From Eubacteriales bacterium (GTDB lineage Bacteria > Bacillota > Clostridia > Lachnospirales > Lachnospiraceae), in the NCBI GenBank assembly GCA_030524545.1, contig JAUNGM010000025.1:1-63779 (forward strand): DNA of 63,779 nucleotides. Reading direction: 5' to 3'. A program made the translations under genes and the position numbers. Of the stretch, positions 26,698-35,648 are shown piece after piece (the stretch's first letter is position 1; each line of letters starts with the position of its first letter). A model generated the notes under the pieces. It ran no database searches and was not told where the DNA came from. It worked only from the letters and a program-made list of their open reading frames with translations.

Positions 26698-27768
26698 ATG
26701 ATTAGATTTATTCATCTTGCAGATGTGCATTTAGGGGCAGTTCCTGACAGGGGCTGCCCGTGGAGCAGCGAGCGGGAGGAAGAAATCTGGGAAACATTCC
26801 GCCGGGTGATTGCATCGATCAGCAAGAATCCGGTGGAATTATTATTTATAGCCGGAGATCTGTTCCACCGCCAGCCGCTTCTGAGGGAATTAAAGGAAGT
26901 GAATTATCTTTTTTCCACGATTCCGGATACCTGTGTATTTCTGATGGCAGGTAATCACGATTACATGAAGCAGGACTCTTTTTACCGTACGTTTCAGTGG
27001 GAGCCGAATGTGGTGTTTTATCAGAATGAGACTCCTTTGACTGTGAAGGCAGCGGGGATGGATGTTTATGTGACGGGCTTAAGCTACCATCATCAGGAAA
27101 TCACAGAGCCTCTTTATGATTCCCTGAAGCCGGTACAGGAAGAGGGCTTCCATGTGCTTCTTGCCCATGGAGGGGATGAGCTGCACGTTCCGATGGACTG
27201 GAAGGCTCTGGCCGCGTCGGGATTTGATTACGTTGCTCTTGGACATATTCATAAGCCTCAGACAGTGCTCCGTGACAGGATCATCTATCCGGGGGCTCTG
27301 GAGCCGATTGACCGGAATGATATGGGAGAGCATGGATATGTGGAAGGACGCTTTGAGGATGGCAGGGTGAAGACAAGATTTGTGCCTTTTGCCTGCCGTT
27401 CGTATCAGAAGCTGATGCTGACCCTGCGGGAGGATTCGACCCAGTATTCTCTTGAGGAAATGATGAAAATGGATCTTATGAAGCGGGGCGGCAGGAATAT
27501 TTATAAAGTCATCCTTCAGGGATATCGTGCGCCGGAAACACTTATCTTTCCGGAAAAGCTGAAAAATCTTGGAAATGTGACGGAGATTCTGGACGAGACG
27601 CGTCCGGCCTATGATCTGGAGGCTCTTAGGAAACGCTACAGCGGGACTTTGGTAGGAGATTATATAGGATATTTTCTGGATAAAGAATGCACCCTGGTGG
27701 AGGAAAAAGCACTCTATTACGGTCTTCAGGCTTTGCTGGAGACGGGGCTTCCGACAGGAAAAGCTTAA
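26698..27768 (+). CDS. SbcD/YhaO-like DNA repair exonuclease subunit
   Basis: This 356-residue calcineurin-like metallophosphoesterase is related to SbcD, Mre11 and YhaO. The metal-binding motifs are all present: LADVHLG (Asp9, His11), AGDLFHR, GNHDY, AHGGDE and GHIHKP. It probably acts on DNA ends together with an SMC/Rad50-like ATPase, here the next gene. A spacing of 63 bases separates the two. ATG 26698 follows AAGGAGTTATATTGA. Confidence 0.87.
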   Translation: MIRFIHLADVHLGAVPDRGCPWSSEREEEIWETFRRVIASISKNPVELLFIAGDLFHRQPLLRELKEVNYLFSTIPDTCVFLMAGNHDYMKQDSFYRTFQWEPNVVFYQNETPLTVKAAGMDVYVTGLSYHHQEITEPLYDSLKPVQEEGFHVLLAHGGDELHVPMDWKALAASGFDYVALGHIHKPQTVLRDRIIYPGALEPIDRNDMGEHGYVEGRFEDGRVKTRFVPFACRSYQKLMLTLREDSTQYSLEEMMKMDLMKRGGRNIYKVILQGYRAPETLIFPEKLKNLGNVTEILDETRPAYDLEALRKRYSGTLVGDYIGYFLDKECTLVEEKALYYGLQALLETGLPTGKA

Positions 27769-27831
27769 AGGTGTCAGGCAGTATGGAAATATCTGCGGCA
27801 GATATGTACAGACGGAATATAGGAAAAGAAT

Positions 27832-29379
27832 ATGATTATCAAACGATTGACAATAAAAAATTTTGGAAAGATCCATGACAAAACCATGGAGCTTTCGCCC
27901 GGAATCAATGTGCTTTACGGAGAAAACGAGAGCGGAAAAACAACCGTGCACACCTTTCTGAAAAGTATGCTTTACGGCATCCGCAGACAGCGCGGAAGAG
28001 CCGCAAAGACGGATGCTTACAGCATGTATGAGCCATGGGAAAATCCGGCGGTTTACGGCGGTACTTTGTGGTTTGAAAATGGAGGTAAGAGCTTTCGGCT
28101 GACCAGGAATTTTTATAAAGCGGATCAGAAAAATGAACTGATCTGCGAAGACGACGGGGAGCTTCTGGATGTGGAAAAAGGAGATCTGGATGCGATACTC
28201 GGCGGTGTCAGCGAAGTGGTATATGAGAACACTGTTTCTGTGGCACAGCTGAAGAGTGTGACCGGACAGAATCTGGTAAGAGAGCTGCAGAACTATATGG
28301 CAAGCTATCAGGGAACAGGTGACAGCTCCGTGGATCTTGGACGGGCCATGCAGATGCTGAAAATGAACAGAAAAGGTTTTCAGGTACAGGCACAGAAGCT
28401 GAAAAAAGAGACGGAACAGGAAAAAGAAAAGATTGCAGTCAGTATGGATTATGTCCGCAAAGAGATGGACAGGCTGACGGAGCAGCAGGAAGAAGTTTAT
28501 GCCCAGGAAGAATCTCTGCAGATGACCAGGGAAGATGACGGGGAAGAACTTCTGAATGACAGGATTGAACAGGTGCAGAGAAGCCTTCAGACCAATGTAC
28601 TTATGATGGCCGCCACGGTTGCTGCCGTATTGGGGGTGATCATTGTTCTGGGAGGCCTGCTTCCTGATATGATATATCCGAGGATTTTGGCAGGAATATT
28701 GGGAGTCTGCCTGCTGGCATGGGAATTTCTTGAGAGAAGAAGGCTCGGGGAGGAGCTTGAGCGTCGTTACCGTATTAAGAACCGATGGATGCAGAAGCAG
28801 GAAAAGCTTCGATGGAACAGGGAGAGTATTCAGGAATCCTGGAAAGAAAAAGAAACGGCACTTCAGAACCTTGAGACCGACTACCGGGAGGTGCAGGAAA
28901 GGGCTTATCTGCCTCTGGCAGAGGAAGTGGAGATTGATGCCCTGAATCTTGCAATGGAGACGATAGAACGGCTTTCCGGGAATATCCACAATCATGTGGG
29001 AGAGCGGCTGAGGCTGCGTACATCACAGATTTTAAGCGAGATTACAGGCGGACGATACAGGGAAGTTCTGATGGATGCAGGTTTTCATATGACTGTAAAT
29101 ACGCAGGAGAGGACGGTGCCTCTTGGAAATTTGAGCCGTGGGACCATGGAGCAGATTTATTTTGCCCTGCGTATGGCTGCAGGTGAATTGTTATGCGGCA
29201 GAGAACGTTTTCCGGTGATCCTGGATGATGTATTTGGCATGTATGATGAGGAGCGCCTGGCTGCGGTTTTGAAATGGCTGGAAAAGGAGCAGCGCCAGGT
29301 GATCATCAGTACCTGCCATAAAAGAGAGATGGAGATTCTGGAGAAAGAGGGAATACCCTACAGGCAGCTTCCCCTATAG
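27832..29379 (+). CDS. Short YhaN/SbcC-like ATPase with membrane hairpin
   Basis: This is the ATPase partner of the upstream exonuclease. It has a Walker A motif (YGENESGKTT, residues 29-38), coiled coil on both sides of the middle (residues ~180-255 and ~300-370), and a C-terminal signature plus Walker B (LGNLSRGTMEQIYFALR, VILDDVFGMYD). At 515 residues it is about half the usual YhaN length. In place of the long coiled coil or hook it has two hydrophobic segments (residues ~258-303) that could insert in the membrane. So the complex may act at the membrane; this is inferred. Codon use matches its neighbours. Confidence 0.8.
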   Translation: MIIKRLTIKNFGKIHDKTMELSPGINVLYGENESGKTTVHTFLKSMLYGIRRQRGRAAKTDAYSMYEPWENPAVYGGTLWFENGGKSFRLTRNFYKADQKNELICEDDGELLDVEKGDLDAILGGVSEVVYENTVSVAQLKSVTGQNLVRELQNYMASYQGTGDSSVDLGRAMQMLKMNRKGFQVQAQKLKKETEQEKEKIAVSMDYVRKEMDRLTEQQEEVYAQEESLQMTREDDGEELLNDRIEQVQRSLQTNVLMMAATVAAVLGVIIVLGGLLPDMIYPRILAGILGVCLLAWEFLERRRLGEELERRYRIKNRWMQKQEKLRWNRESIQESWKEKETALQNLETDYREVQERAYLPLAEEVEIDALNLAMETIERLSGNIHNHVGERLRLRTSQILSEITGGRYREVLMDAGFHMTVNTQERTVPLGNLSRGTMEQIYFALRMAAGELLCGRERFPVILDDVFGMYDEERLAAVLKWLEKEQRQVIISTCHKREMEILEKEGIPYRQLPL

Positions 29380-29402
29380 GCTGTGAGAGAAAGGATGATT
29401 GC

Positions 29403-29909
29403 ATGAAAGAAAAGCTGAGGATCGCAGCGATGGTTTTGCTTGTGGCTGCTCTGCTGCTTATGGCAGGCGGCTTCTGGACGTTTGTGGGCGTACAGGCGGA
29501 GAAAGAAAAGACGATTGAAGAGAGCGAAAAGGCAGAACAGGTCAAGGAACAAAAAGGCGGAATAGAAGTAATGTATATTGCGCTGGGGGCCAAAGGGGAT
29601 GAGTATGTTTTTGCGTATGAAGGCGGATTATGCTGCGCGGAGATTCCCGAAGGCGAACTTTACGACGAAAATGGGAGAGAAATCTCTGTGAATGAATTAT
29701 ACACAGGGGATATCCTGAAGCTTTATGGAGACATTGTTGTGCTGGAGAGTTACCCGGGACAGCTTACTGGGGTGGAGATGATGGTGCGTGACAGCAAAGG
29801 AAGCGTTGAGGATGCAAAGCCCTATGCTGCAGATATTCAGGAATTTTGCGGAATGCCCATTTACGGCCGGGAAAGAGAAGATAAATCCCTGCTTGATGAT
29901 ATGGAATAA
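29403..29909 (+). CDS. Membrane-anchored hypothetical protein
   Basis: I do not recognise this 168-residue protein. It has an N-terminal membrane segment (IAAMVLLVAALLLMAGGFW), a short charged coil (residues ~32-52), and an outer domain with beta-like stretches; GELYDENGREISVNELYTGD and GDIVVLESYPG resemble small secreted beta-barrel proteins in this family. AGAAAGGAT precedes the ATG. It is 23 bases after the ATPase gene, so it probably belongs to the same transcription unit, which ends in a strong terminator. Confidence 0.6.
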   Translation: MKEKLRIAAMVLLVAALLLMAGGFWTFVGVQAEKEKTIEESEKAEQVKEQKGGIEVMYIALGAKGDEYVFAYEGGLCCAEIPEGELYDENGREISVNELYTGDILKLYGDIVVLESYPGQLTGVEMMVRDSKGSVEDAKPYAADIQEFCGMPIYGREREDKSLLDDME

Positions 29910-29967
29910 GCGTTTATGGTCATAATGGGAGTGATCGAAAACACATCACAGGAAACAGAGTAAGCAA

Positions 29968-29999
29968 GGGCGCTGCCGTATCATGGGCAGCGCCTTTTT
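29968..29999 (+). terminator. Strong rho-independent terminator
   Basis: A perfect 10-bp GC-rich stem (GGGCGCTGCC with its complement) with a 7-base loop is followed by five T. It ends the exonuclease operon and faces the convergent prs gene. Confidence 0.85.
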
Positions 30000-30034
30000 G
30001 GACGGTAAAATATTATCGATTTATGAAAAGGGTT

Positions 30035-31219
30035 CTATTTTTCGTACTGAGCCATATAGTTGTTGACGCAGCGTTTAATTCTGTCTACCGGATTCAGCAG
30101 ATGGCTGACGGATAAGTCATGATTCAGGGTATCAATGATCAGGGCAATGTACTTGCTCATGTCGCAGGAGATATAGTAATTCTTCTGCAGCAGCTCCGGA
30201 GTCTGATAAACCAGGTTTGTAGTCAGAAGCTTGTCGAAAACGCCGTTCTTATGGGCTTCGTCAAATTTTTCCAGGCCGTCCGTGAAAATACCGAAAGTGG
30301 AGCAGATGTAAATTCTGCCGGCTCCGCGTTCTTTCAGAAGGGAAGCGATCTTCAGAATGGTATCACCGGAAGAAATCATATCATCTACCAGGATCATATC
30401 TTTGCCCTGAAGTTTTGGTCCAAGGAATTCATAGGCGGCAATCGGATGGCGTCCGTTTACGAGACGGGAGTAATCCAGTCTTTTATAATACATACCCATG
30501 TCTACGCCAAGAATATTGGCAAGATAAATGGCACGTCCCATGCTGCCCTCATCCGGGCTGATGATCATGAAATGATCGTTATCAATATGAAGACCTTCTT
30601 CGTGGTTCAGAAGGGCTTTAATGAACTGATATGCCGGCTGTACGGTCTCGAAGCCATGGAGCGGTGTTGCGTTCTGTACGCGGGCATCATGAGCATCAAA
30701 GGTGATGATGTTTTCTACGCCCATGTTCGTTAATTCCTGAAGAGCGGTAGCGCAGTCCAGGGATTCTCGTCCGATACGCTTGCTCTGGCGGCTCTCATAA
30801 AGGTATGGCATAATGACATTAACCCTGCGGGCTTTGCCGCCGATTGCTCCGATTACACGTTTCAGATCCTGAAAATGGTCATCCGGTGACATAAGATTGG
30901 TATAGGGGCCCATGCGGTAGGTCATGCTGTAATTGCAGACATCTACCATAAGATAAACGTCATCGCCCCGGACAGATTCGTTTACAACGCACTTACCTTC
31001 GCCGGAACCGAAGCGGGGAGTCTGCACGGCAATTTTGTAATTATCGCGCTGATATCCTTCAAAAGCGAAGGAATCGATGTGCTTATGGACTCTCTCTTTT
31101 CTCCACTGAACCAGCCAGTCATTTACCTTCTGACCTAAATCGCTGCAGCTTTCCAGGGGAATCAATCCAAGCCTTCCTACAGGAAGTGTAGCCAAATCTT
31201 TAGTGCTTAACTGTGCCAT
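30035..31219 (-). CDS. prs: Ribose-phosphate pyrophosphokinase (long form)
   Basis: PRPP synthetase makes phosphoribosyl pyrophosphate from ribose-5-phosphate and ATP for nucleotide, His and Trp synthesis. The PRPP-binding loop LVDDMISSGDT is clear, as are YLYESRQSKRIGRES (catalytic flexible loop with Arg/Lys) and FDAHDARVQN. At 394 residues it is longer than the ~315-residue classical enzyme; the long form with an N-terminal extension is usual in Clostridia. The ATG at 31219 follows TAGGAGG. It starts three bases after the stop of the dnaC-like gene, so the helicase-loader operon continues into it. Confidence 0.88.
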   Translation of the reverse strand: MAQLSTKDLATLPVGRLGLIPLESCSDLGQKVNDWLVQWRKERVHKHIDSFAFEGYQRDNYKIAVQTPRFGSGEGKCVVNESVRGDDVYLMVDVCNYSMTYRMGPYTNLMSPDDHFQDLKRVIGAIGGKARRVNVIMPYLYESRQSKRIGRESLDCATALQELTNMGVENIITFDAHDARVQNATPLHGFETVQPAYQFIKALLNHEEGLHIDNDHFMIISPDEGSMGRAIYLANILGVDMGMYYKRLDYSRLVNGRHPIAAYEFLGPKLQGKDMILVDDMISSGDTILKIASLLKERGAGRIYICSTFGIFTDGLEKFDEAHKNGVFDKLLTTNLVYQTPELLQKNYYISCDMSKYIALIIDTLNHDLSVSHLLNPVDRIKRCVNNYMAQYEK

Positions 31220-31222
31220 TCT

Positions 31223-32212
31223 CTATTTTCCTCCTAAAAATATTTTCTCAATTCGGATGTCTTTCCCGATCAGCTTCACCATCTGGTAATTGCTGGCAAT
31301 GCGGGAAAAGGTTCTTTCGGAATAGGTATCAGAAAAATCCTCCAGTTTCATATTGGTGGAAATAATGGTGGATTTCCGGCGCATGATCCGTTCATTGATG
31401 CATAAAAACAACTGGGATGATACAAAGCTGTTGGTAAGTTCTGTTCCCAGGTCATCAATGATCAGAAGATCACAGTCAAAAATAAAATTCTCGTTATCTG
31501 TGCTTTCCGCTTTTTTAGAGAAAGCTGACTGTGCAAGCATGTCAAACAGGTCAAAAGCGGAAAAATACAGTACGCAGTGCGCACTCTTCAGAAGCTCTCT
31601 GGCAATGCAGTGGGAGAGGAAAGTCTTCCCTACGCCGGTATTCCCGTAGATAAACAGGTTCCGGAACCGGCTGTCAAATTCCCGTACAAAGCTTCTTGCT
31701 GTGTGATAGGCACGAAGGGCGGTTTCTCTTGCGGAAAGTCCCGTCGCATCATTCTTTATTGTATCAGAATAGCAGTCAAATGAAAAGTGGTCAAAATTTT
31801 CTTTTTCGATAATTTCTTTCAGATTTGACTGCGCGTAAAGGAGCTCAATCTCTGCTCTTTTGAAACAGGTACATTTGCGGCTGTTGATGTAACCCGTGTC
31901 CTGGCACAGGGGGCAGACATAGTGCGGCTCTAAATGATCGGCAGGATAGCCGCCCGCAGCAAGGAGCTCCGTTCTTTCTGCGGAAAGGGAGGCAATGGCG
32001 TCCTTCAGGTCATCAAGCCCTTCATCGCCGCCGCCAAGCAGCGCACGGGCCTTGGAGGCGCTTAAGGAAGCAACTTCCCGGTCAATCTCCTGCAGGCGCG
32101 GAATTGCCTTATAAGCCGCCGTACGGCGCTGTTCCAGGTCATAACGGCTCTGGGCCTGTCTGCGGCTGTATTCTCTCATGATTGTATCATATTGATAATT
32201 CTGTAAAGGCAC
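31223..32212 (-). CDS. Helicase loader, DnaC/DnaI-like ATPase
   Basis: This AAA+ ATPase probably loads the replicative helicase DnaB/DnaC at origins and stalled forks. Walker A is FIYGNTGVGKTFLSH and Walker B LLIIDDLGTEL; a Sensor-like STNM follows. Before the ATPase is a cysteine cluster (CPLCQDTG...CTCF) that could bind zinc, as in DnaI. I chose GTG at 32212 because AAGAAGGAGGGCCAG lies just before it; a longer frame from ATG 32254 has no such site. It follows dnaD by 57 bases. Confidence 0.85.
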   Translation of the reverse strand: MPLQNYQYDTIMREYSRRQAQSRYDLEQRRTAAYKAIPRLQEIDREVASLSASKARALLGGGDEGLDDLKDAIASLSAERTELLAAGGYPADHLEPHYVCPLCQDTGYINSRKCTCFKRAEIELLYAQSNLKEIIEKENFDHFSFDCYSDTIKNDATGLSARETALRAYHTARSFVREFDSRFRNLFIYGNTGVGKTFLSHCIARELLKSAHCVLYFSAFDLFDMLAQSAFSKKAESTDNENFIFDCDLLIIDDLGTELTNSFVSSQLFLCINERIMRRKSTIISTNMKLEDFSDTYSERTFSRIASNYQMVKLIGKDIRIEKIFLGGK

Positions 32213-32269
32213 CTGGCCCTCCTTCTTCCTAAACGGACATGTCTGCCTGCTCATTAGTATGTACGGTTT

Positions 32270-33463
32270 TTACTGATTCAGCAGGCGTTTTTCGTATTCT
32301 TCAAAGTTATATTCTCTCTGCTGGAAATTATTGAAGCGATTGGGCGCGGAGCTTTGGGCCGGTTTGGCAGAGGATGCTTTGGCAAGCTTGCGCTGTTTGT
32401 GTTCCGCATCGAGAACGCGGATATCATCCGGGGAGTGGACATTTTTTTTCTTCCAGCCGCTTAAGATCTTGTCTGCATATTGGAAGCTGGGCTGTCCGGT
32501 CTGAAGTACCGTCCTGCTGCAGGCTTCCTGGATGATCTCCATGGTAAAGCCAAAATCCTTCAGCCACTTATCCATCAGGAGAATCTCACTGTCAATGGGA
32601 TTGCGGCTGCTGATGCCAAGTGCCTTCAGGATGGTAAAATATTCCCTGCTGTAGCGGGAATTGGCTTCCTTGGCCATCTGTACGGTGGTGATGCCTGCTT
32701 CTGCCCAGGCAAGTGCAACGGTTTCGATGTATCGGATGCTTTTATGGTTCCTGCTTACGCAGTACTCAATGAGATATTCGACCAGATCGGCAGAAAGCTT
32801 AAGGCCATCGTAGAAAAACAGGATCTTCTGCATTTCTGTGGAGGTCAGGGTCTTGCCGAGATATTGTTCCGCAATATAAAGAAGCTGGACAATATCTTCA
32901 TTTTGCTTCAGCTCCCTGATTCGGTCAGGGGTAAGGTCAGATGCGCGGGAAGCTTTGCCGCCGGCGTCGGATGCAGCGGGGGTTCCGTCGTATGCAGGAC
33001 CGGTATTCCGGATGATCATTGTCTGAGAAGGGGCCTTAGCTATATCATTCGGATAGGAGACAGAAGCAGCGGCTGGATCGTCGGCGGATGGTTCGGCAGT
33101 AAGAGGAGTGCCAATGAACTGCGTGCTGTCCGTCTGTGAAGCCTGGTTTTCCGATGCGGAGACGGCAGTCAGCGGCAGGATCCGGATTCCGCAGAGATTC
33201 CTGCCGGAGTCATAATCCAGAGAAATAAGCTCCGCTTTTACCCAGTATTTCAGGGCACGGATGATGTCGCGCTCCGTGCAGAGCAGACGGTCAGCCATTT
33301 CCTCCAGGCTGAAAGAAACAGGGGCATTGGCAAGCATCCGGACCAGATAGATGTAGACCTTTACAAATTCGCCGTTTGCCTCCGGCATGAAATGATCTAT
33401 AAAATAATTGGACAGAACTGTAACCTCTGTACGGGAGGAATTGTGCAAAGTAATCATACTCAT
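32270..33463 (-). CDS. DnaD-domain replication initiation protein
   Basis: This 397-residue protein has an N-terminal winged-helix part (LPEANGEFVKVYIYLVR-like, with EEMADRLLCTERDIIRALKYW) and a DnaD domain (residues ~205-330) with typical EYCVSRNHKSIRYIETVALAWAEAGITT pattern (YIETVALAWAEAGI is the core). A serine/proline-rich linker separates them. DnaD/DnaB proteins help DnaA and the loader bring helicase to DNA. ATG 33463 follows AAAGTGAGTG. Together with the downstream dnaC-like gene it forms a helicase-loading operon, and a DnaA-box cluster lies just upstream. Confidence 0.85.
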   Translation of the reverse strand: MSMITLHNSSRTEVTVLSNYFIDHFMPEANGEFVKVYIYLVRMLANAPVSFSLEEMADRLLCTERDIIRALKYWVKAELISLDYDSGRNLCGIRILPLTAVSASENQASQTDSTQFIGTPLTAEPSADDPAAASVSYPNDIAKAPSQTMIIRNTGPAYDGTPAASDAGGKASRASDLTPDRIRELKQNEDIVQLLYIAEQYLGKTLTSTEMQKILFFYDGLKLSADLVEYLIEYCVSRNHKSIRYIETVALAWAEAGITTVQMAKEANSRYSREYFTILKALGISSRNPIDSEILLMDKWLKDFGFTMEIIQEACSRTVLQTGQPSFQYADKILSGWKKKNVHSPDDIRVLDAEHKQRKLAKASSAKPAQSSAPNRFNNFQQREYNFEEYEKRLLNQ

Positions 33464-33567
33464 GAATATCACTCACTTTCTTAGTCTGTCTTGAATCGTT
33501 CTTTTTGGTACGTTAGGATTATAGCACAACCATTTTCAAAAGAGAACACCTTTTTTTCCTGCACAAT

Positions 33568-33789
33568 TCATCCACATTTCGAATGTGGATAATGTGGATA
33601 ATGTGGAAGGAAAAAGCTGCCGATTATTATTGCAAACCATGGGGAATCCCGGAAAATCAAGAATTTTGTAAGAAAAACAGAAATTATGCAGGAAAAAGCT
33701 GCCGAATTATGTCAATCACATAATACACAAAAAAATCCACAAGTGAAGTGCGGAGAAAATGTGTATAACCCTGTGGATAATGTGGATAA
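33568..33789. promoter_or_regulatory. DnaA-box cluster upstream of dnaD
   Basis: TGTGGATAA (complement of the consensus TTATCCACA) occurs exactly at 33584-33592, 33593-33601, 33772-33780 and 33781-33789. Near matches are TCATCCACA at 33569-33577 (other strand), TGTGGAAGG at 33602 and TGTGTATAA at 33760-33768. Boxes come as direct tandem pairs at both ends, with an AT-rich stretch between. A perfect 9-bp inverted repeat (33570-33590) covers the first boxes. It could regulate the dnaD-dnaC operon through DnaA, titrate DnaA, or be origin-like. The rest of the 490-base gap holds no gene. Confidence 0.8.
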
Positions 33790-33861
33790 CTATCTCCAGG
33801 CCTTGTAAAATCGCTGTTTGCGGATGTGCATAAAAAATTTGCTTATTGGGGAAAAAATGAA

Positions 33862-33899
33862 GAAAAGCCATTGCCTGAAAGAATGACAGGCAATGGCTT
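33862..33899 (-). terminator. Terminator of murC
   Basis: A perfect 13-bp stem (33865-33877 with 33887-33899) with a 9-base loop; on the minus strand it is followed by a T-rich tail (TTTTCTTC). It lies 58 bases after the murC stop. Confidence 0.75.
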
Positions 33900-33956
33900 A
33901 ATGGGCGGCAGGAGATACCTGAGAGACAGTCCGGCGGACTGTTATCCCGGTATCGG

Positions 33957-35336
33957 CTATTTGCCGAGCAGATGCTCTCCGATATTGACAACATCTCCGG
34001 CTCCCATGGTGATCAGCAGATCGCCCTGGGTGCAGTGCTCCAGCAGATAGTTCTCAATTTCATCAAACGTCGGGAAATATTCGCAGGGGGTACCGAGCTC
34101 CTGAATCTGTCTCTGAAGGTCTTCGGAGGAAATTCCAAGATTGTCGGTTTCCCGGGCTGCATAAATATCTGCAAGTACTACATGATCTGCCAGAGTCAGA
34201 GCTTTGGCGAACTCCGGAAGAAGCGCCTTGGTTCTGGTATATGTATGCGGCTGGAAAACACACCAGGTAGTTTTATGAGGATAGTTCTTAGCTGCATGAA
34301 GGGTTGCTTCAATTTCCGTAGGATGGTGTGCATAATCGTCTATGATGGTAACACCTGCCACATCTCCTTTATGCTGGAAACGGCGGTCCGTGCCATGGAA
34401 GCTGTTCAGGCCTTCCGTGATCACAGCTTCAGAAAGCCCCAGAAGCTGTCCGGCAGCAATGGAAGCCAGAGCATTGGAAACATTGTGGATACCGGGAACC
34501 TTCAGGCTGTAGGTGCCTGCCGGGGTGCCGTTTCTATATGCTGTGAATGTCGCATGACCAAATTCATCATAGGAAATGTCTTTAGCCGTGTACTCTGCTT
34601 TATTTTCGAGACCATAGGTGATTACCTGACAGGGAAGTCCGCTGATGATCGTTTCATAAGCAGGCGTATCTGCGTTAATGATCAAAGTTCCGTCTGCGGG
34701 AAGCAGTTCGGCAAATTTGCGGAAGGAATGGCGGATATCATCGATGTCCTTGAAGAAGTCCAGATGATCCGCATCCATATTTAAGATCACACTGATCTTC
34801 GGGAAAAAGCTTAAAAAGCTGTTGGTGTACTCGCAGGCTTCCGTGAGGAAGGTCTCAGACTGCCCAACACGGATATTGCCGCCGATGGCGGGGAGGATTC
34901 CGCCTACGCTGATGGTGGGATCACAGTTTCCGGAAAGAAGGATATGAGAAATCATGGAAGTTGTGGTAGTCTTGCCATGGGTACCGGAAACAGCAATCGG
35001 AGTTTCGTAATTGCGCATGATCTGTCCAAGGAGCTGTGCGCGGGTAAGCATAGGAATTCCTTTGGATACTGCACAGGCAAACTCGGGATTATCCGGATGG
35101 ATGGCAGCCGTATAAACAACTACCTGAACCGAATCTTCGATGTTGGAAGCACGCTGACCGTAATAAATTCTGGCACCGCGCTCTTCAAGTGCCCTGGTGA
35201 GCGGGCTTTCTTTTGCGTCGGATCCGGAAATCGTAAAGTTCTCTTCCAGGAGGATTTCCGCAAGGCCGCTCATGCTGATACCGCCGATACCGATAAAGTG
35301 GATATGAAGCGGTTTATGAAAGTCTATCTGATACAT
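33957..35336 (-). CDS. murC: UDP-N-acetylmuramate-L-alanine ligase
   Basis: MurC adds L-alanine to UDP-MurNAc using ATP, the first amino acid of the peptidoglycan stem. Mur ligase motifs are clear: HFIGIGGISMSGLAE at the N-terminus, the P-loop SGTHGKTTTTSM, LNMDADHLDFFKD and DDYAHHPTEI. At 459 residues the length is normal. I used the ATG at 35336 with AAGGAGATTATC upstream; an earlier in-frame start adds a short unconserved leader. It stands alone, not in a division cluster. Confidence 0.93.
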   Translation of the reverse strand: MYQIDFHKPLHIHFIGIGGISMSGLAEILLEENFTISGSDAKESPLTRALEERGARIYYGQRASNIEDSVQVVVYTAAIHPDNPEFACAVSKGIPMLTRAQLLGQIMRNYETPIAVSGTHGKTTTTSMISHILLSGNCDPTISVGGILPAIGGNIRVGQSETFLTEACEYTNSFLSFFPKISVILNMDADHLDFFKDIDDIRHSFRKFAELLPADGTLIINADTPAYETIISGLPCQVITYGLENKAEYTAKDISYDEFGHATFTAYRNGTPAGTYSLKVPGIHNVSNALASIAAGQLLGLSEAVITEGLNSFHGTDRRFQHKGDVAGVTIIDDYAHHPTEIEATLHAAKNYPHKTTWCVFQPHTYTRTKALLPEFAKALTLADHVVLADIYAARETDNLGISSEDLQRQIQELGTPCEYFPTFDEIENYLLEHCTQGDLLITMGAGDVVNIGEHLLGK

Positions 35337-35588
35337 ATGATAATCTCCTTGATATATTCTCATTTGATTTTTCATTACTATTTTTCATTATACTCCCAAT
35401 AAGGGAAAATGAAAAGTCTTTCTTTCCCGGAACCATATATGTGGAAAGAGGATAAAAAAACTGGAAAAAATTGTCATTATATGTGGAAAAATGACAAAAA
35501 GTGTAACGAAAAAGTTTCTATCGAATAACATTTCGTATACAATAACTCTAAAAAAAATAAAATGCAGGCAAAATAATTGTAAAAAATG

Positions 35589-35617
35589 TTCACTAATCTT
35601 GTAAAGTATGGTATAAT
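35589..35617 (+). promoter_or_regulatory. Promoter of glgCD
   Basis: TTCACT (35589-35594) and TATAAT (35612-35617) are 17 bases apart, with TGG making an extended -10. It lies in an AT-rich 310-base gap shared with murC on the other strand; I see no gene or repeat in that gap. Confidence 0.65.
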
Positions 35618-35648
35618 GTTGTAATCATAACATACAAGAGGTGATTGC

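Noticed and set aside
27079-28995. 638-codon minus-strand open frame
   Set aside because: It is opposite the SbcD-like and YhaN-like genes, which have complete motifs. Its composition (His, Phe, Leu, Gln rich) is typical of a complement of coding DNA.
33568-33789. Chromosomal replication origin
   Set aside because: DnaA boxes are dense, but dnaA, dnaN, rpmH or gyr genes are absent nearby. I report a DnaA-box cluster, not oriC.
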